Assembly: GCA_023415075.1 (NCBI GenBank)
Contig: JAEZLU010000250.1
Span: 1-20,947 of the forward strand
Reading direction: 5' to 3'
Length of the DNA: 20,947 bases
Source of the DNA: Bacillota bacterium
Lineage (GTDB): Bacteria; Bacillota; Negativicutes; Sporomusales; UBA7701
The notes beneath the pieces were generated by a model. That model searched no databases, had not been told where the DNA came from, and was given only the letters and a program-made list of their open reading frames with translations. Made by a program: the position numbers and the translations under genes. Position 1 is the stretch's first letter. Each line of letters begins with the position of its first letter. Below are positions 7,582-15,524 of this stretch, one piece after another.

Positions 7582-8994
7582 CTAGTCAACTACATCAATG
7601 TTAAGTTTCTTGGCCGCTTCTTTGGCGAGCTCGACCGACGGCGTGGCCCTGCGGATGGCCAGCCGGCCGCCGCCGCGGTTGAGGGCTTCCACCATGGCCC
7701 CTTTGCCGGTGGCCTCTATGGTGATGCGCTGCAACTGCGGGTCGTCGACCTCAATGATCTCGACCTTCAGCCGCGAGGCGATCACTTCTTCCATAATCTT
7801 GCGGTACAGTTCGGAGTTGTCGGTACCGGCCCCGTGGACGGCCGCCATCATGATGCCGGGCACGTTGATGCCCCGGCGGGCGAACAGTTCAGGGTAGAGC
7901 TCGATCTTGACGCCGGTGATTTTGCCCTCGGCCAGGTGGTGGGCGATCCGGGCGGTGTTGGTCGGCGAGCCGACGGCCTGGCTGCTGCCGCCGACCACGG
8001 CGTCGCCGAACGGCTTGATTATCGGGTTGGCGCCGGCGGCCAGCGCCCGGGCCTGGGCCTTGGCCTCGGCGATAGTGTCCTCAATGCGGGCGTCTTCCTT
8101 GGCCTTGATCTCCTGGCCGATGAAGTGCTCTACCGCCTCGTTGGTTTTGAAGAAAGGTTCCATATACTTGATGACCGCCGGCACGACATGCTTGGCCGAC
8201 AGCGGATGGACGGCCGCCGCCATGGCGATCATGACATCGGGCGGCACGGTCACCGGGATACTTGTCTTGACGACAAGCTGAGCGGCAAAGTGGCCGATCA
8301 GCACGCCGCCACCGAGATGGGCGGCGCACAGGCCGGCGACCATGACCCGCGGCGTACAGGGGGTCGAAATGGTCGGCGACAGGGCAAGAGTGATCGCCTG
8401 GCCGACCTGGGCCGGCGTCGCCCTCAGGAGCTCGGCGACGATGGCGGCCGTAGCCGCCGCGCCGGCGCCGAAGCCTTCCATGTTGCAGCCGGTGGTCGTC
8501 TTGCCGACCCGGAAGACGCCGCCGATTTTCAGCATCAGGGCTGTCAGGCGGGCCAGTTCTTCCTCGGACACCGTGTCCATCAGCGCCCGGAACAAGCCGG
8601 TGTAGGTGCACGAGTCCCCGGTGCCGGCGCAGGGCTGGAGACCGACGGCGTGGTTGCCCACTTGGGCGCTCAGCGTATATTTGAGAGCTTTGTCAACGAA
8701 TGCGTCGGCCGACAGGGCCACTTCCGGACCGGCCAAATCGCGGCCGACCGTGCCCATCAGGAAGCTCTTGCCGGAGGTCAGGCCGATCTCGAGAGCATAC
8801 AGGTTATGGGCAAAAGCGGCCGTAACCGAGGACAGGACCTCCTTGCGGGTCATCTTCTGGGCCTGCATGGCTTCGGCGATAACGACGTCGCTTACCCGCA
8901 TCTTCAGCTCTTCAGCCAGCTCAATGCACTCGCCGATTGTCAGGCTGCCGATATTGTAACCTTTTGTCTGGGCCAGACTGCTTAGTTTCTCCAC
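7582..8994 (-). CDS. hmd: 2-(hydroxymethyl)glutarate dehydratase, serine dehydratase-like [4Fe-4S] enzyme
   Basis: This enzyme is predicted to dehydrate (S)-2-hydroxymethylglutarate to 2-methyleneglutarate. The 470-residue protein resembles iron-sulfur L-serine dehydratases. GCNMEGFGAGAAATAA (from Cys170 at residue 170) matches the family GCQ-E-G-A-A-A-A pattern, and STPCTPRVMVAG (Cys213) matches the PC-x-x-RNA motif. A further conserved-looking PCAGTGDSC carries Cys122 and Cys129. Near the C-terminus, ITIEATGKGAMVEALNRGGGR resembles the glycine-rich motif of the serine dehydratase beta subunit. One chain therefore seems to join alpha-like and beta-like parts (inference). The start is GTG at 8994 with GGGGGT about 8 bases upstream, overlapping the hgd stop region. 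Its place between hgd and the later pathway genes supports the role. True serine dehydratase activity cannot be excluded. Confidence 0.82.
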   Translation of the reverse strand: MEKLSSLAQTKGYNIGSLTIGECIELAEELKMRVSDVVIAEAMQAQKMTRKEVLSSVTAAFAHNLYALEIGLTSGKSFLMGTVGRDLAGPEVALSADAFVDKALKYTLSAQVGNHAVGLQPCAGTGDSCTYTGLFRALMDTVSEEELARLTALMLKIGGVFRVGKTTTGCNMEGFGAGAAATAAIVAELLRATPAQVGQAITLALSPTISTPCTPRVMVAGLCAAHLGGGVLIGHFAAQLVVKTSIPVTVPPDVMIAMAAAVHPLSAKHVVPAVIKYMEPFFKTNEAVEHFIGQEIKAKEDARIEDTIAEAKAQARALAAGANPIIKPFGDAVVGGSSQAVGSPTNTARIAHHLAEGKITGVKIELYPELFARRGINVPGIMMAAVHGAGTDNSELYRKIMEEVIASRLKVEIIEVDDPQLQRITIEATGKGAMVEALNRGGGRLAIRRATPSVELAKEAAKKLNIDVVD

Positions 8995-9006
8995 GTATTT
9001 TACCCC

Positions 9007-9918
9007 CTAGCCGTTCCGACCGTTTCCGTCTCTCACCTCGACGCCGGCCAACTTTTCAAGCATGGTCGTGACCGCCGAAATGTCCTTGCGGCCGAGGCCG
9101 CTGGCCCGTGCCGTTTCATACATCTGCTGGGCCACGTTTGTCAGCATCAGCGGCACGCCCATTTCCTTGGCCGTTTGGCTGGCCATCTCCAGATCCTTGT
9201 ACTGCAGATCGATGGCAAAACCCGGTTCGAAGTTCCCTTTAAGAATAAAGCCGGGAACCTTGGCTTCGAAAGCGTAACTGCGGCCCGAGCTAACGCCGAT
9301 AACCTCGAGCATTGTTTTCGGGTCGACGCCGGCTTTGACGCCGAGCGTCAGGGCCTCAGCCACGCCGACCATGTTGATGCCGAGCATCAGGTTGTTGACG
9401 AGCTTCAGGGTGTCGCCGGCGCCGACCGCGCCTACATGGTAAATCTTCTTGCCGATCGCCTGGAGGATTGTCTCGCACTCGGCGAAGGCCGCCTTGTCGC
9501 CGCCCACCATGATGGTCAGCGTCCCGGCGGTCGCGCCGCCGACACCGCCGCTTACAGGCGCGTCCAGATATTCGACCCCTTTGGCTTTGGCCAGTTGGGC
9601 CATCTTCTTGGTATGTTCGGGGGTGACGCTGCTCAGATCGATGATTATCTGGCCGGGATGAGACCCTGCCAGCACCCCGTTTTCGCCTGTCACCACGCTG
9701 GCGACGATGGCGGCATTGGGCAGCGACATCAGCACGATGTCGCTGCCGGTTGCCGCCTGGGCCGGGCTGGCGGCCGCGGTAGCCCCAAGGGCCACTATTT
9801 CATCTACGAATGCCGGCACAAGGTCGAAAACCTTAAGCACATAGCCGGCTTTGGCAACATTCGCCGCCATGGGGCGTCCCATCGCGCCCAGGCCGATAAA
9901 GGCAACCGTCTTGCTCAT
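9007..9918 (-). CDS. hgd: 2-(hydroxymethyl)glutarate dehydrogenase
   Basis: This NADH-dependent dehydrogenase reduces (S)-2-formylglutarate to (S)-2-(hydroxymethyl)glutarate. It is a 303-residue member of the beta-hydroxyacid dehydrogenase (3-hydroxyisobutyrate/6-phosphogluconate) family. Signatures are the N-terminal Rossmann motif FIGLGAMGRPMA (GLGAMG at residues 9-14), the substrate loop DAPVSGGVGGATAGTL (from residue 119), and GDTLKLVNN with the catalytic Lys172. The ATG at 9918 has GGAGGA at about 4-6 bases and follows the upstream stop by 9 bases. By sequence alone it could be tartronate semialdehyde reductase or 3-hydroxyisobutyrate dehydrogenase. Its place just before the hydroxymethylglutarate dehydratase makes Hgd the best reading. 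Confidence 0.9.
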   Translation of the reverse strand: MSKTVAFIGLGAMGRPMAANVAKAGYVLKVFDLVPAFVDEIVALGATAAASPAQAATGSDIVLMSLPNAAIVASVVTGENGVLAGSHPGQIIIDLSSVTPEHTKKMAQLAKAKGVEYLDAPVSGGVGGATAGTLTIMVGGDKAAFAECETILQAIGKKIYHVGAVGAGDTLKLVNNLMLGINMVGVAEALTLGVKAGVDPKTMLEVIGVSSGRSYAFEAKVPGFILKGNFEPGFAIDLQYKDLEMASQTAKEMGVPLMLTNVAQQMYETARASGLGRKDISAVTTMLEKLAGVEVRDGNGRNG

Positions 9919-9927
9919 ACTTTCCTC

Positions 9928-10506
9928 CTACCTAAGTCCGTCTTCGCCCTTGATCTGATCGACCGTCAGGCCGCCCACCCGGGGCAGAGGCCGTCCGCCG
10001 TCGGTGACGGAGACGATGAGCACGATCTCATTGGCTCGCGGAGCGTCGGAAATCCTTACTTCCATAGCGTCGAAATGGCTGCGCACATAGGCGGCGTCCT
10101 TATGGCCGAGCGGCACGTCGATGGCCGTACCCAAGCCGCCGATTTTCTTGGCCGAGGGCAGCAGGGCCTTGCCGCCGCCGACATTTTCGCGGATCGGCGT
10201 CCCCAGCTTTGGATGGAGCAGGGCGGCGGCGTGCTCAAGCTCGCCGTTTTGGCCGACGATGGCCGCCTTGCCGTAGCTTTGGACCTGGGGACCGGGAATG
10301 CCGAGAGCTTCGACCGCCTTCTTGGTTAAGAGGTCGCCGAGAGCCAGGCTGGCTTCGGTAAGCGGGCTGAGATCCTCGACATACTGGCCGGCGTATGGGT
10401 TGGTGAAAACAACGGCCGCAGCCGCTTTTCTGACTGGTTTGCCAAACTCCTTGCCGGCCTCGCGCCGGGTTTCTTCCACTATCGTCACAATCTTCCGGAT
10501 TTCCAT
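9928..10506 (-). CDS. Amino acid synthesis (AA_synth/DUF1185) family protein, role unknown
   Basis: This 192-residue protein matches what I know of the AA_synth family (PF06684), whose function is not established despite the name. Recognisable stretches are IRKIVTIVEETRREAGK at the N-terminus, VFTNPYAGQYVEDLSP, a glycine-rich ENVGGGKALLPS, and VRSHFDAMEVRISDAPRANEI near the end. No signal peptide or membrane segment is visible. An ATG at 10506 overlaps the stop of the UPF0280 gene by one base (TGATG), with GGGAGGG about 6 bases upstream. A TTG one codon earlier is less likely. It lies between hnr/UPF0280 and hgd but no pathway step is unassigned. It may help in ring opening or in handling the reactive enamine or aldehyde intermediates, or it may be an accessory factor; this is speculation. 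Confidence 0.75.
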   Translation of the reverse strand: MEIRKIVTIVEETRREAGKEFGKPVRKAAAAVVFTNPYAGQYVEDLSPLTEASLALGDLLTKKAVEALGIPGPQVQSYGKAAIVGQNGELEHAAALLHPKLGTPIRENVGGGKALLPSAKKIGGLGTAIDVPLGHKDAAYVRSHFDAMEVRISDAPRANEIVLIVSVTDGGRPLPRVGGLTVDQIKGEDGLR

Positions 10507-11366
10507 CAAAAACCCTCCCTTTCGGTTATGTTTTTCATTGGTGCTAAGAGCGTCGCCGGCAGCATCAGGCCCCGTTCGCCCACGAACAGGGCGGCGCCCT
10601 TGATAAGGCCGCCGCTATACAGTTCGGCCGCGCGGCGATAGCCGTTCTCCAGGGCGGCGTAGACCACCGCGGTTGGCACGTCACCGACCTCGGACACCAC
10701 CAGATGATCGGCGATATCCGATTCGGGGTCCATTGTCCCGGCGTATTCCAGTTTTATCGCCGGGTGGGGCGCGTAGGTGGCGTTGGCCACGCTGGTCGCG
10801 CAGGCGTCGGCTATCGCCGCCCGCTCGGCCGTGATTACAGCCGCGGTGGCGATGCCTTTGGTAAAGCTGCGGCCGCCCTGGCCGCTTGTCGTGACGCCGC
10901 CGATGCCGTCAGTGCCGGCCACCCGCAGGTAATGGCTGGGCCAGCTGCCGATGGCCGGCGCTATCCCCACCGTGGTTGTCTCATCCGCGTCCAGGCGCAG
11001 GGCGATGTCGCCGCCGTTATTGACAATTACCTTGGTCGCCCCCAGGCCGACAAGATAGTCGGCGACAAGATCGGCGATCGTGCCGGCCACAGCGGCCATC
11101 GGCGTAAGGGTTTCGTCACCCGAGCCTTTTACGGCGGCAATCATCTCGTTGAGGACAGGCGGGTAGCCGTCATCCACCTGGACGAGAGCCTGCGGTTTCT
11201 TGGCCGTTTCTTTATAGGCCGCCAGTTCACCCAGAATCTGGACGGCATATTCGGCGCCCAGCCGGGCCCACTCGGTCAGCGGCTGGCCCCGGCGGGCGGC
11301 ATAGATTGTCATCTGCATCGGCCCGTAGTCAAGGCTGACTCCGCCGGGCCGCGTCACCTCAATCAT
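10506..11366 (-). CDS. UPF0280 family protein, ApbE-like fold; candidate flavin transferase for Hnr
   Basis: This 286-residue protein belongs to the UPF0280 family, which shares the fold of ApbE FAD:protein FMN transferases. Motifs that line up with ApbE are VNNGGDIALRL (NNGGD at 116-120), GGVTTSGQGGR (TTSG at 159-162) and IADACATSVANAT (DACAT at 187-191). In ApbE the last of these contributes to Mg/FAD binding. The ApbE motif HI-D-P-x-TG is not evident. No lipobox or signal peptide is seen, so the protein should be cytosolic. The gene starts 13 bases after the hnr stop with a weak GAGGG site and overlaps the next gene by one base. E. barkeri 6-hydroxynicotinate reductase is reported to carry covalent flavin, so flavinylation of Hnr is a reasonable but unproven role. 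Confidence 0.8.
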   Translation of the reverse strand: MIEVTRPGGVSLDYGPMQMTIYAARRGQPLTEWARLGAEYAVQILGELAAYKETAKKPQALVQVDDGYPPVLNEMIAAVKGSGDETLTPMAAVAGTIADLVADYLVGLGATKVIVNNGGDIALRLDADETTTVGIAPAIGSWPSHYLRVAGTDGIGGVTTSGQGGRSFTKGIATAAVITAERAAIADACATSVANATYAPHPAIKLEYAGTMDPESDIADHLVVSEVGDVPTAVVYAALENGYRRAAELYSGGLIKGAALFVGERGLMLPATLLAPMKNITEREGF

Positions 11367-11379
11367 CTTGGCTTGCCCT

Positions 11380-12873
11380 CTATTTTAAGTCTTTTACCGG
11401 TTTGATGCTGGCGACATGACCGCCAATCTCGCCGTACTTCTCACGGGTCAGCGTGTACTCGACCGGAGCCACGGTGGCCGGTGTCGGCACCCAGGTAAAG
11501 GCCTTCGGCACCACCTGCTCGACATCGACAATGAAGTTGATGCCGCCGCCCGGCAGGATGAAGGTCGGCGCACCGCCGATGGTCAGCTTGGCTTCGCCGC
11601 TGTGGATGGCCTGCGACAGCTTGACCGGGTAGTTGGTGACCCCGGCCCGGGCGCTGCCGCCGGTGCCGCCCACGTACATCGCCGACACCCTGGCGTCCTC
11701 GCAGTTGGCGGCTATCAGCTCGACGACCCTGGCGGCTGCCGGCGTCATGGCGATTTCCTTGACCGTCCCGTCGGCCTGGACCTCGAGCAGGGCCGCTTTC
11801 TGGGCCGTCGTCTCGGTGACCAGTATCTTCAGGCCGGCGTGGGCCAGCTTCATGTCGACCGCCTTGACGGCGTCGACCGCTTTCTCAATATGGGTACCGC
11901 CCCAGCCGTGGCCGGGATCTCCGAAATAGCGGCCGCGGGTGCTCTTACGGCCGTTCGGCACGACGCCGCTGTACTTCATGCCGACCTCTTCGCCGGCCCG
12001 GTGTTCGGACAACAGGCCGATAACGTGGTGGTCGAGAATTATGGCCTCTTCCACCGCTTCGCGCATCGCCCTGGCGAACATGCCGACGGTGGCGCTGCCG
12101 CAGCCGACCCGCATCTTCTTCTCCTGGACGCCGTCAATAATTGGCGGGCAACCGACCTGGAGCTCCAGTTTGCTGCCCTTCTCCACCTGGAGGGTGACCC
12201 GTTCACCGTTGGCCAGTTCGACTACCGTCCTGGCAGCGGCGAAGCCCGAACGGCCGCTCAGGATGTTGGCACCGCCGATCGACAGCATCTTGGCGCCGTA
12301 CTCCTCGGTATCAACCATGCCGACGACCATGCCGTCGCGGAGGATTTTGGCGCCTTCGTCGCCGATATGGGCGTTGGCGTCGATCTTCACTTTGACGCCG
12401 CTATAGCTGAGCGGCGCTTCGGTAACCACGGTCACCACTTCAACCCCGTCGATGGTGTCGGCGACGATATGGGGCGCCGGCCGGCAACAGGGATACTCGG
12501 TACCGGCGCCGACCGCGGTGATGAGCGGCTTGGCCGGCAGGACGGGATTGGGCTGGGCGGCCCGCTCGTTCTCGCGGACCAGCGGCCGGTTGCGGACAAG
12601 CTTGCCTTTAATGTTGGTGTAGCGCCGGCAGGCGCCCGTGCAGTCGACGCGAATCTCGCACTGCACCGGGCAGGAATAGCAGATCACTGCGCCGGCATGG
12701 GTCCGGGCCTCCTTGGTTACTGCCTGGAACGGGCAGACCCGCACGCATACCCCGCAGCTCGAACACTTGTCATTGGTGACCGCTTTTTTTTCAACGACAA
12801 TTACCGCCGCCTGCGGGCAATTTTTGACACACAGGCCGCAGCCTTTGCAGAGTTCTTTGTCAATGGTTATCAT
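11380..12873 (-). CDS. hnr: 6-hydroxynicotinate reductase
   Basis: This ferredoxin-dependent enzyme reduces 6-hydroxynicotinate to 1,4,5,6-tetrahydro-6-oxonicotinate. The 497-residue protein begins with a two-cluster ferredoxin domain: Cys9, 12, 15, 19 in CKGCGLCVKNCP and Cys37, 40, 43, 47 in CSSCGVCVRVCP. A second cysteine group follows (Cys65, 68, 72, 78, 82), which could hold a further [2Fe-2S] cluster. This fits the two [4Fe-4S], one [2Fe-2S] and covalent flavin reported for the E. barkeri enzyme. The large C-terminal part is rich in glycine, with GGTGGSARAGVTNYP at about residue 402. I see no canonical ApbE flavinylation motif (D-x-x-S/T-G-A-S/T). The ATG at 12873 has GGGAGG about 8 bases upstream and follows the ena stop by 26 bases. 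Confidence 0.92.
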   Translation of the reverse strand: MITIDKELCKGCGLCVKNCPQAAVIVVEKKAVTNDKCSSCGVCVRVCPFQAVTKEARTHAGAVICYSCPVQCEIRVDCTGACRRYTNIKGKLVRNRPLVRENERAAQPNPVLPAKPLITAVGAGTEYPCCRPAPHIVADTIDGVEVVTVVTEAPLSYSGVKVKIDANAHIGDEGAKILRDGMVVGMVDTEEYGAKMLSIGGANILSGRSGFAAARTVVELANGERVTLQVEKGSKLELQVGCPPIIDGVQEKKMRVGCGSATVGMFARAMREAVEEAIILDHHVIGLLSEHRAGEEVGMKYSGVVPNGRKSTRGRYFGDPGHGWGGTHIEKAVDAVKAVDMKLAHAGLKILVTETTAQKAALLEVQADGTVKEIAMTPAAARVVELIAANCEDARVSAMYVGGTGGSARAGVTNYPVKLSQAIHSGEAKLTIGGAPTFILPGGGINFIVDVEQVVPKAFTWVPTPATVAPVEYTLTREKYGEIGGHVASIKPVKDLK

Positions 12874-12899
12874 AAGCCAATCCTCCCGGCGGTTTTCCG

Positions 12900-14054
12900 C
12901 TACTTGACGCTGCCGGCTGCCGGCGGCGTGTTACGGCTCTTGTTGACCTTGATCTGGCCGTCGACGATGACCATCGCCACGCCGGGCAGGTCGCCGGCGG
13001 CCATCGCCGCCAGGGCGTCGTCGCCCACCGAGCCCATCGGTTTGTCGGCGATCACCAGGTCGGCGTCCTTGCCGGGGGCGATCACGCCGGTGTTCAGGCC
13101 GTAAACGCGGGCAGTGTTGCCGCTGGCCATGGCCACGGCCTGCTCGGCCGGGATGTCGGAACAGCTGGCCAGCTGGGTTATTGTCCGCAGGACGCCGAGG
13201 GGGATGACCCCGGTGCCGGAGGGAGCGTCGTTGCCGATAATAATCCGGTCCAGGCGGCCTTTGGCTTTCAGGGTGCGGGCTACCAGGTCGGCCACTTTGG
13301 GATTGCCGCATTGAACGATTTCGAGAGCAAAGTCGGTCTCGTCGATAAGGCGGGCGACTTCTGCGGGCGAAACCGCGGTCGGGCCGCCGTTGATATGGGA
13401 GACGACGTCAGGCTGGACGGTTATCACGTCCTGGGCCGTCACGGTGGAGCTGCCGGGAATCGAGGTACCGCCGGTGTGCATCATGACCTTCATGCCGTTT
13501 TTCTTGGCCCATTTGACCATCGGCGCGGCATCTTCCGGTTTCTTGATCGAACCGAGGCCGACCTCGCCGACCAGCCAGACGCCGGCCGCCGCCAGCTCGG
13601 CAAAATCGGCTTCCGTCAGGCCTTTTTCCAGGATTACGGCGCCGCCGTGCACTTTGACGCCGCCCGGGCGGGCTTTGGCGAACGACTTGGCTGCCAGAAC
13701 GGCCAGGGCTTTAACGCCCGCCGGATCGGTCGGCCGGCCCGGGGTATGGCACTCGCCGGCGGAAATCATACTGGTCACGCCGCCGTGGAGCGAACTGTCG
13801 ATGAAATCGCTCATCTTCTGGCGCGGCGTATAGTCGCCGATCACCGGATGAACGTGGGAGTCGATGAGGCCCGGCATCACGGTCATCCCGCCGGCGTCGA
13901 TCACCTTGGCGTCCGGATACTGTCCGGCAAGCTCCTTGCCGCCGACCGCCTTGATCTTGGTTTCCTCGATGACGATGGTGTCGCCCTTCAGAATGGGCTG
14001 CTTAATGTCGCCGGACACCAGTGTCCCGATGTTGGTGATTACCACTACCGACAT
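12900..14054 (-). CDS. ena: Enamidase (amidohydrolase family)
   Basis: Enamidase is a bifunctional metal hydrolase. It opens the lactam of 1,4,5,6-tetrahydro-6-oxonicotinate and hydrolyses the resulting enamine, giving (S)-2-formylglutarate and ammonia. The 384-residue protein matches the E. barkeri length. Amidohydrolase metal ligands are visible in order: PGLIDSHVHP (His67, His69), GEVGLG (Glu164), MMHTGG (His193), SHINGG (His220) and GNDAPSG (Asp276). As I recall, a glutamate bridges the two metals in E. barkeri Ena in place of the usual carboxylated lysine, and Glu164 fits that. The C-terminal GKDADLVIAD is typical of the family's outer beta-sandwich. The ATG at 14054 has AGGAGG about 7 bases upstream. 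A GC-rich hairpin precedes the gene. Confidence 0.92.
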   Translation of the reverse strand: MSVVVITNIGTLVSGDIKQPILKGDTIVIEETKIKAVGGKELAGQYPDAKVIDAGGMTVMPGLIDSHVHPVIGDYTPRQKMSDFIDSSLHGGVTSMISAGECHTPGRPTDPAGVKALAVLAAKSFAKARPGGVKVHGGAVILEKGLTEADFAELAAAGVWLVGEVGLGSIKKPEDAAPMVKWAKKNGMKVMMHTGGTSIPGSSTVTAQDVITVQPDVVSHINGGPTAVSPAEVARLIDETDFALEIVQCGNPKVADLVARTLKAKGRLDRIIIGNDAPSGTGVIPLGVLRTITQLASCSDIPAEQAVAMASGNTARVYGLNTGVIAPGKDADLVIADKPMGSVGDDALAAMAAGDLPGVAMVIVDGQIKVNKSRNTPPAAGSVK

Positions 14055-14080
14055 GGTTATGCCTCCTTTATTTTGAGGCC

Positions 14081-14101
14081 GCGGGGGCGATACGCCCCCG
14101 C
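14081..14101 (-). repeat. GC-rich perfect hairpin between the transporter and ena
   Basis: Nine bases, GCGGGGGCG, are followed after three bases by their exact complement CGCCCCCGC. The RNA would form a very stable stem-loop 26 bases after the transporter stop and just ahead of the enamidase ribosome binding site. No T-tract follows on the minus strand (the next bases are GGCCTCAAAATAAAGG), so this is not a classic intrinsic terminator. It may act as an mRNA processing or 3'-end-stabilising element, or as a partial attenuator that sets the ratio of transporter to enzymes (inference). Confidence 0.7.
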
Positions 14102-14126
14102 TGCCCCGAGTACACCTTGGGTCTTT

Positions 14127-15443
14127 TTAGTGCAGGGCCTGCTGCTTGGTTTCGCGGCCGAGGATGATCATATCGAGGGCGACAACTATCAGCACGCCGG
14201 TGAACATCACGAACACGGACGAAATCATTTCCGGACCCGTCAGCATCCAGCCGACGACCAGCGGCGCCAGAATGCCGCCGCAGCGCCCGAAGGATGCCGC
14301 CCAGCCCACGCCGGTCGACCGGGCTTCAGTCGGGTAAAGTTCAGGCGAGTAGGTGTAGAGAACGCCCCAGGCCGCCAGGTTGAAGAAGGACATCGAGCAG
14401 CCCCAGAGATAGATATCCGCGGATGTTTTCGCGCCGCCGAACATATAGGCGGTAAAGGCGCAGCCGATGATGAAAACGGCCATAGACGGCTTGCGGCCGA
14501 ACTTGTCGACGCAATATGCCGCCACGCCGTAGCCGGGGATCTGGGCAACCGTCATCCAGAGAACGAACTCGAACGACTTTACCATATCGTGGCCGGCTTT
14601 GACCAGGATGGTCGGCAGCCACATAAAGATGCCGTAGTAGGAGAAGACGATGCCGAACCAGAGGATCCACAGGCAGATGGTGCTCCGCAGATACTTGCCG
14701 GAGAACAGCTGGCCGACGCTGAAGGAGGCAGCGGTCGCCGCCGTCTGAGCCGCCGCCGTAGGCATTGGGCCCACCGGAACGCCAAGCTCTTGTTCAATCT
14801 TGCTTACCAGATCATGAGCTTCCTGAGCCCGGCCTTTACGCATAAGGAACATGGCCGACTCAGGCACGATGCGCCACAGCCAGAAGACGTACAGCGCCGG
14901 GATGGCGCCGAGATAGAACGCAAACTGCCAGCCGTACTTGGGAATGAGATTAAAGGCGATGAGCGAGGCCGCCAGCCAGCCGAAGGCCCAGGCGCTTTCC
15001 AGCAGTACTATCATCATGCCGCGCTGCTTGGTCGGCGAATACTCGCTCATCAGAGTGACCGCGACCGGTAGCTGGCCGCCCAGGCCAAAGCCAACCAGGA
15101 AGCGGAAGAACAGCAGCGTTTCGAAGTTGGGCGACAGACCGCAGGCCCCGGTGCCGAGGCTGTAGATAAGGAGCGTGGCGGCGAATACTTTTTTGCGGCC
15201 GAGGTAGTCGGCTATCGTACCGGCCAGCAGGGCGCCGATCGCCATGCCCACCAGGCCGATGCTGCCGATGTAGCCCACCTGGGTCGGCGTGAGATTCCAG
15301 GCCTTCATAAGGGTTGGCATAACGAATGAGACAATACCGGTGTCCATGGAATCGAAGCCCCAGCCCAAACACATTACCAGGAGCAAGCGCCAGTGGAACT
15401 TGCCAAGCGGAAGATTTCCCAGTCGTTCAGCAATTGTCGACAT
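14127..15443 (-). CDS. MFS transporter, probable nicotinate permease (NiaP-like)
   Basis: This 438-residue integral membrane protein of the major facilitator superfamily is expected to have 12 transmembrane helices. The first helix reads LLLVMCLGWGFDSMDTGIVSF. The aspartates there (Asp31, Asp34) are typical of organic-acid/proton symporters and of the niacin permease NiaP. Motif A is present as GTIADYLGRKK (residues 75-85) and is repeated in the second half as DKFGRKPSM. A charged cytoplasmic loop rich in alanine separates helices 6 and 7. The substrate cannot be read from sequence, but the gene lies between nicotinate dehydrogenase and enamidase, so nicotinate uptake is the natural role. The ATG at 15443 has GGGAGG about 7 bases upstream. 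Gaps of 81 bases upstream and 72 bases downstream are wider than elsewhere in the operon. Confidence 0.85.
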   Translation of the reverse strand: MSTIAERLGNLPLGKFHWRLLLVMCLGWGFDSMDTGIVSFVMPTLMKAWNLTPTQVGYIGSIGLVGMAIGALLAGTIADYLGRKKVFAATLLIYSLGTGACGLSPNFETLLFFRFLVGFGLGGQLPVAVTLMSEYSPTKQRGMMIVLLESAWAFGWLAASLIAFNLIPKYGWQFAFYLGAIPALYVFWLWRIVPESAMFLMRKGRAQEAHDLVSKIEQELGVPVGPMPTAAAQTAATAASFSVGQLFSGKYLRSTICLWILWFGIVFSYYGIFMWLPTILVKAGHDMVKSFEFVLWMTVAQIPGYGVAAYCVDKFGRKPSMAVFIIGCAFTAYMFGGAKTSADIYLWGCSMSFFNLAAWGVLYTYSPELYPTEARSTGVGWAASFGRCGGILAPLVVGWMLTGPEMISSVFVMFTGVLIVVALDMIILGRETKQQALH

Positions 15444-15524
15444 TACTTAACCTCCCATTTTGCTTATATTTTAGTGCTAGCTAGACTTAACCGCATACCC
15501 CCTTATCCCAGACTACCTCGTCGC

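Noticed and set aside
7039..8985. Long plus-strand open frame (648 codons) opposite hmd and dmdA
   Set aside because: It runs antisense to two well-recognised enzymes, is rich in Gly, Arg, His and Asp as expected for a GC-rich shadow frame, and resembles no family.
11416..13104. Plus-strand open frame (562 codons) opposite hnr and the end of ena
   Set aside because: Antisense to the clear ferredoxin-type cysteine motifs of hnr, with low-complexity composition and no recognisable domain.
13311..15071. Plus-strand open frame (586 codons) opposite ena and the transporter
   Set aside because: Antisense shadow that crosses the intergenic hairpin; no family resemblance.
15444..15524. Possible sigma-70 promoter ahead of the transporter (TATAAG/TAAAAT boxes)
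   Set aside because: AT-rich -10-like boxes exist, but no acceptable -35 element lies at 16-18 bases; not strong enough to list.
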